A stretch of 6,712 nt of DNA, from NCBI GenBank assembly GCA_027349605.1, contig DAIEMM010000248.1, forward strand, positions 1 to 6,712. The letters are read 5' to 3'. Shown here in pieces: positions 5,594 through 6,712 of the stretch (the first letter of the stretch is position 1; the number at the start of each line of letters is the position of its first letter). This stretch comes from Anaeromyxobacteraceae bacterium. GTDB taxonomy: Bacteria; Myxococcota; Myxococcia; Myxococcales; Anaeromyxobacteraceae. The position numbers and the translations under genes are program-made. The notes beneath the pieces were generated by a model, which was not told the DNA's origin, did not search any database, and worked only from the letters and a program-made list of their open reading frames with translations.

Positions 5594-6666
5594 CCCTCTT
5601 CCTCCACCTGGCCCGGCGGGCGTTCCTCACCTTCCTGGGAGCGCTCCTCGCCGTCGTGGTGCTCTTCGTGGCGGTGGAGTTCGCCGAGGGTGCGAGCCTC
5701 TTCCAGGGAGACGGCGCGCTCCGGGACGCACTTCGGGTGTACCTGTACCGCGCCGCGGCGGTGGCGGGGCAGACCGCGCCCGCGGCGATGCTGCTCGCCG
5801 CCTCCCTCACCGCCACCGGGATCCGGCGCACCCGGGAGTACGACGCGATGCGGGCGCTCGGGCTCGGCCCCTGGCGGGTGGCCGCGCCGGTGCTGGGGGT
5901 GGCCTTCCTGGTGGCCGGCGGCATGGTGGTCTTCGATGATCTCTACGCGGCGGGGGCGGCCGCCCGGGCCGACGAGATCAAGGCGTCGCGCGGCAAGGGC
6001 GTCGCCGCCTGGAGCCGGTGGCAGGAGCGCAAGACCTGGTTCCGCGGCCGCGACGGGAAGCGCATCTACGAGCTCCGCGCGGCGGGACCGGGCGGCTCCT
6101 TCGAGCGGGTCACCGTGCTCGAGCTCGGGCCCGGCTTCCGCCTGGCCCGGCGCCTCGACGCCGCCCGCATGCTTCCCGGCCCGGAGGGCGACTGGATCCT
6201 GGAGGACGTCGAGGAGCGCCGCTTCCTCCCCGACGGCGAGATGTTGCTCGACCGGGCGGTGCGCCGCGCCTACCGGTTCGACGAGGACCCCATGGCCTTC
6301 GCCGTCCGTCCCGGATGGCCGGCCCAGATGCGCCGCCAGGTGCTCGCGGAGCAGGTGGCGGTCCGCTCGCGGCTCGGACTTCCCACCTCCGAGTACCAGC
6401 TCGAGTGGCACCGCAAGCTCGCCTACCCGTTCGCCGCGGTCCCGGCGAGCCTGCTCGCGCTGGCGCTCGCCCTGCGCCGGGGGCGCAAGGGGTTCGTGAC
6501 GGCCTCCCTGATCGAGGCGGTGGGGGTGTCGCTCGTCTTCTACGGGATGCAGGGGCTGGCCTGGTCCCTGGCCCGGTCCGGGCAGCTGCCGCCCGGGGCG
6601 GCGGCCTGGCTACCCGACGCGGTCTTCGCGGTGGCCGGGCTCTCTGCGCTCCGGCGCTGGAGGTGA
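5590..6666 (+). CDS. lptG: LptF/LptG-family permease, partner of the preceding gene
   Basis: This 358-residue protein is the second permease of the LPS-export transporter and should pair with the preceding gene product in the inner membrane. Predicted membrane segments lie at about 11-33, 57-77 and 96-117, then a periplasmic jellyroll-like region at about 118-270, then 278-297, 303-327 and 341-357. The TREYDAMRALGLGPWRV stretch (81-97) is the cytoplasmic coupling helix that meets LptB. EWHRKLAYPFAAVPASLLAL (272-291) at the return to the membrane is a recognisable family block. GTG 5590 overlaps the lptF stop as GTGA, the same arrangement as purE/lptF; the open frame runs further upstream but only as an out-of-frame shadow of lptF. 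No lptB, lptA or lptC is seen in the window. Confidence 0.82.
   Translation: MTLFLHLARRAFLTFLGALLAVVVLFVAVEFAEGASLFQGDGALRDALRVYLYRAAAVAGQTAPAAMLLAASLTATGIRRTREYDAMRALGLGPWRVAAPVLGVAFLVAGGMVVFDDLYAAGAAARADEIKASRGKGVAAWSRWQERKTWFRGRDGKRIYELRAAGPGGSFERVTVLELGPGFRLARRLDAARMLPGPEGDWILEDVEERRFLPDGEMLLDRAVRRAYRFDEDPMAFAVRPGWPAQMRRQVLAEQVAVRSRLGLPTSEYQLEWHRKLAYPFAAVPASLLALALALRRGRKGFVTASLIEAVGVSLVFYGMQGLAWSLARSGQLPPGAAAWLPDAVFAVAGLSALRRWR
6659..6666 (+). promoter_or_regulatory. Strong Shine-Dalgarno sequence for the following gene
   Basis: GGAGGTGA is a full match to the 16S rRNA anti-Shine-Dalgarno sequence. It sits over the last codons and stop of lptG, seven bases ahead of ATG 6674, and fixes that start. 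Confidence 0.7.
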
Positions 6667-6673
6667 CCCGGCA

Positions 6674-6712
6674 ATGGGCGCGATCGTCACCCGGGACGTG
6701 GCGGAGGCCGCC
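6674..6712 (+). CDS. Start of an unidentified gene, cut by the window end
   Basis: Thirteen codons are visible (MGAIVTRDVAEAA) with G or C at every third position and a perfect Shine-Dalgarno sequence seven bases upstream, so this is a real gene start. It follows lptG closely and probably belongs to the same operon. The opening resembles the N-terminus of Sua5/YciO-type threonylcarbamoyl-AMP synthases, which often begin with a similar 'DVAEAA' helix, but thirteen residues are too few to name it. Confidence 0.6.
   Translation, partial: MGAIVTRDVAEAA

Noticed and set aside
6663..6712. GTG 6663 as the start of the last gene, overlapping lptG as GTGA
   Set aside because: Its frame has A at several third positions and gives an Arg/Ser/Trp-rich peptide, whereas the ATG 6674 frame has G or C at every third position and an ideally spaced Shine-Dalgarno sequence.

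Overview
The window is very GC-rich, with G or C at almost every third codon position. It carries compact, co-directional (all +) housekeeping genes. Codon use, the protein variants and the gene set suggest a myxobacterial or deltaproteobacterial chromosome, possibly Anaeromyxobacter-like. That placement is inference from general knowledge, not a database match. I see no mobile element, CRISPR array, rRNA or tRNA.

Layout. (1) 2-388: C-terminal part of a MerR-type DNA-binding protein cut by the window edge. (2) 451-996: a small protein with a sigma-70 region-4-like helix-turn-helix and a Cys/His-rich segment. (3) 1072-2649: purH, bifunctional AICAR transformylase/IMP cyclohydrolase, starting at TTG inside a strong hairpin. 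(4) 2707-3984: purD, GAR synthetase, probably with its own extended -10 promoter and a leaderless or nearly leaderless mRNA. (5) 3981-4496: purE, the N5-CAIR mutase, interrupted by an in-frame TAG at 4215-4217. (6) 4493-5593 and 5590-6666: two LptF/LptG-family permeases of the lipopolysaccharide export ABC transporter. (7) 6674 onward: the first 13 codons of another gene with a perfect Shine-Dalgarno sequence.

From purD onward the genes form a tight translationally coupled array: ATGA overlap purD/purE, GTGA overlap purE/lptF, GTGA overlap lptF/lptG, then a short 7-base gap to the next start. Three enzymes of de novo purine synthesis (PurD early, PurE middle, PurH last two steps) are thus co-expressed or adjacent, and the LPS-export permeases appear to ride on the same transcript.

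The most notable observation is purE. The two halves on either side of the TAG are both well conserved and in the same frame, and nothing else in the gene is damaged. The TAG sits exactly between two secondary-structure elements, and its bases form part of an AGGAG Shine-Dalgarno-like motif six bases ahead of a GTG codon. This could be a sequencing error, a recent nonsense mutation, stop-codon readthrough, or a genuinely split two-subunit PurE. Also worth a look are the purH start-site hairpin, a 12-base motif shared by the purH and purD leaders, and the Cys/His-rich sigma-like protein.
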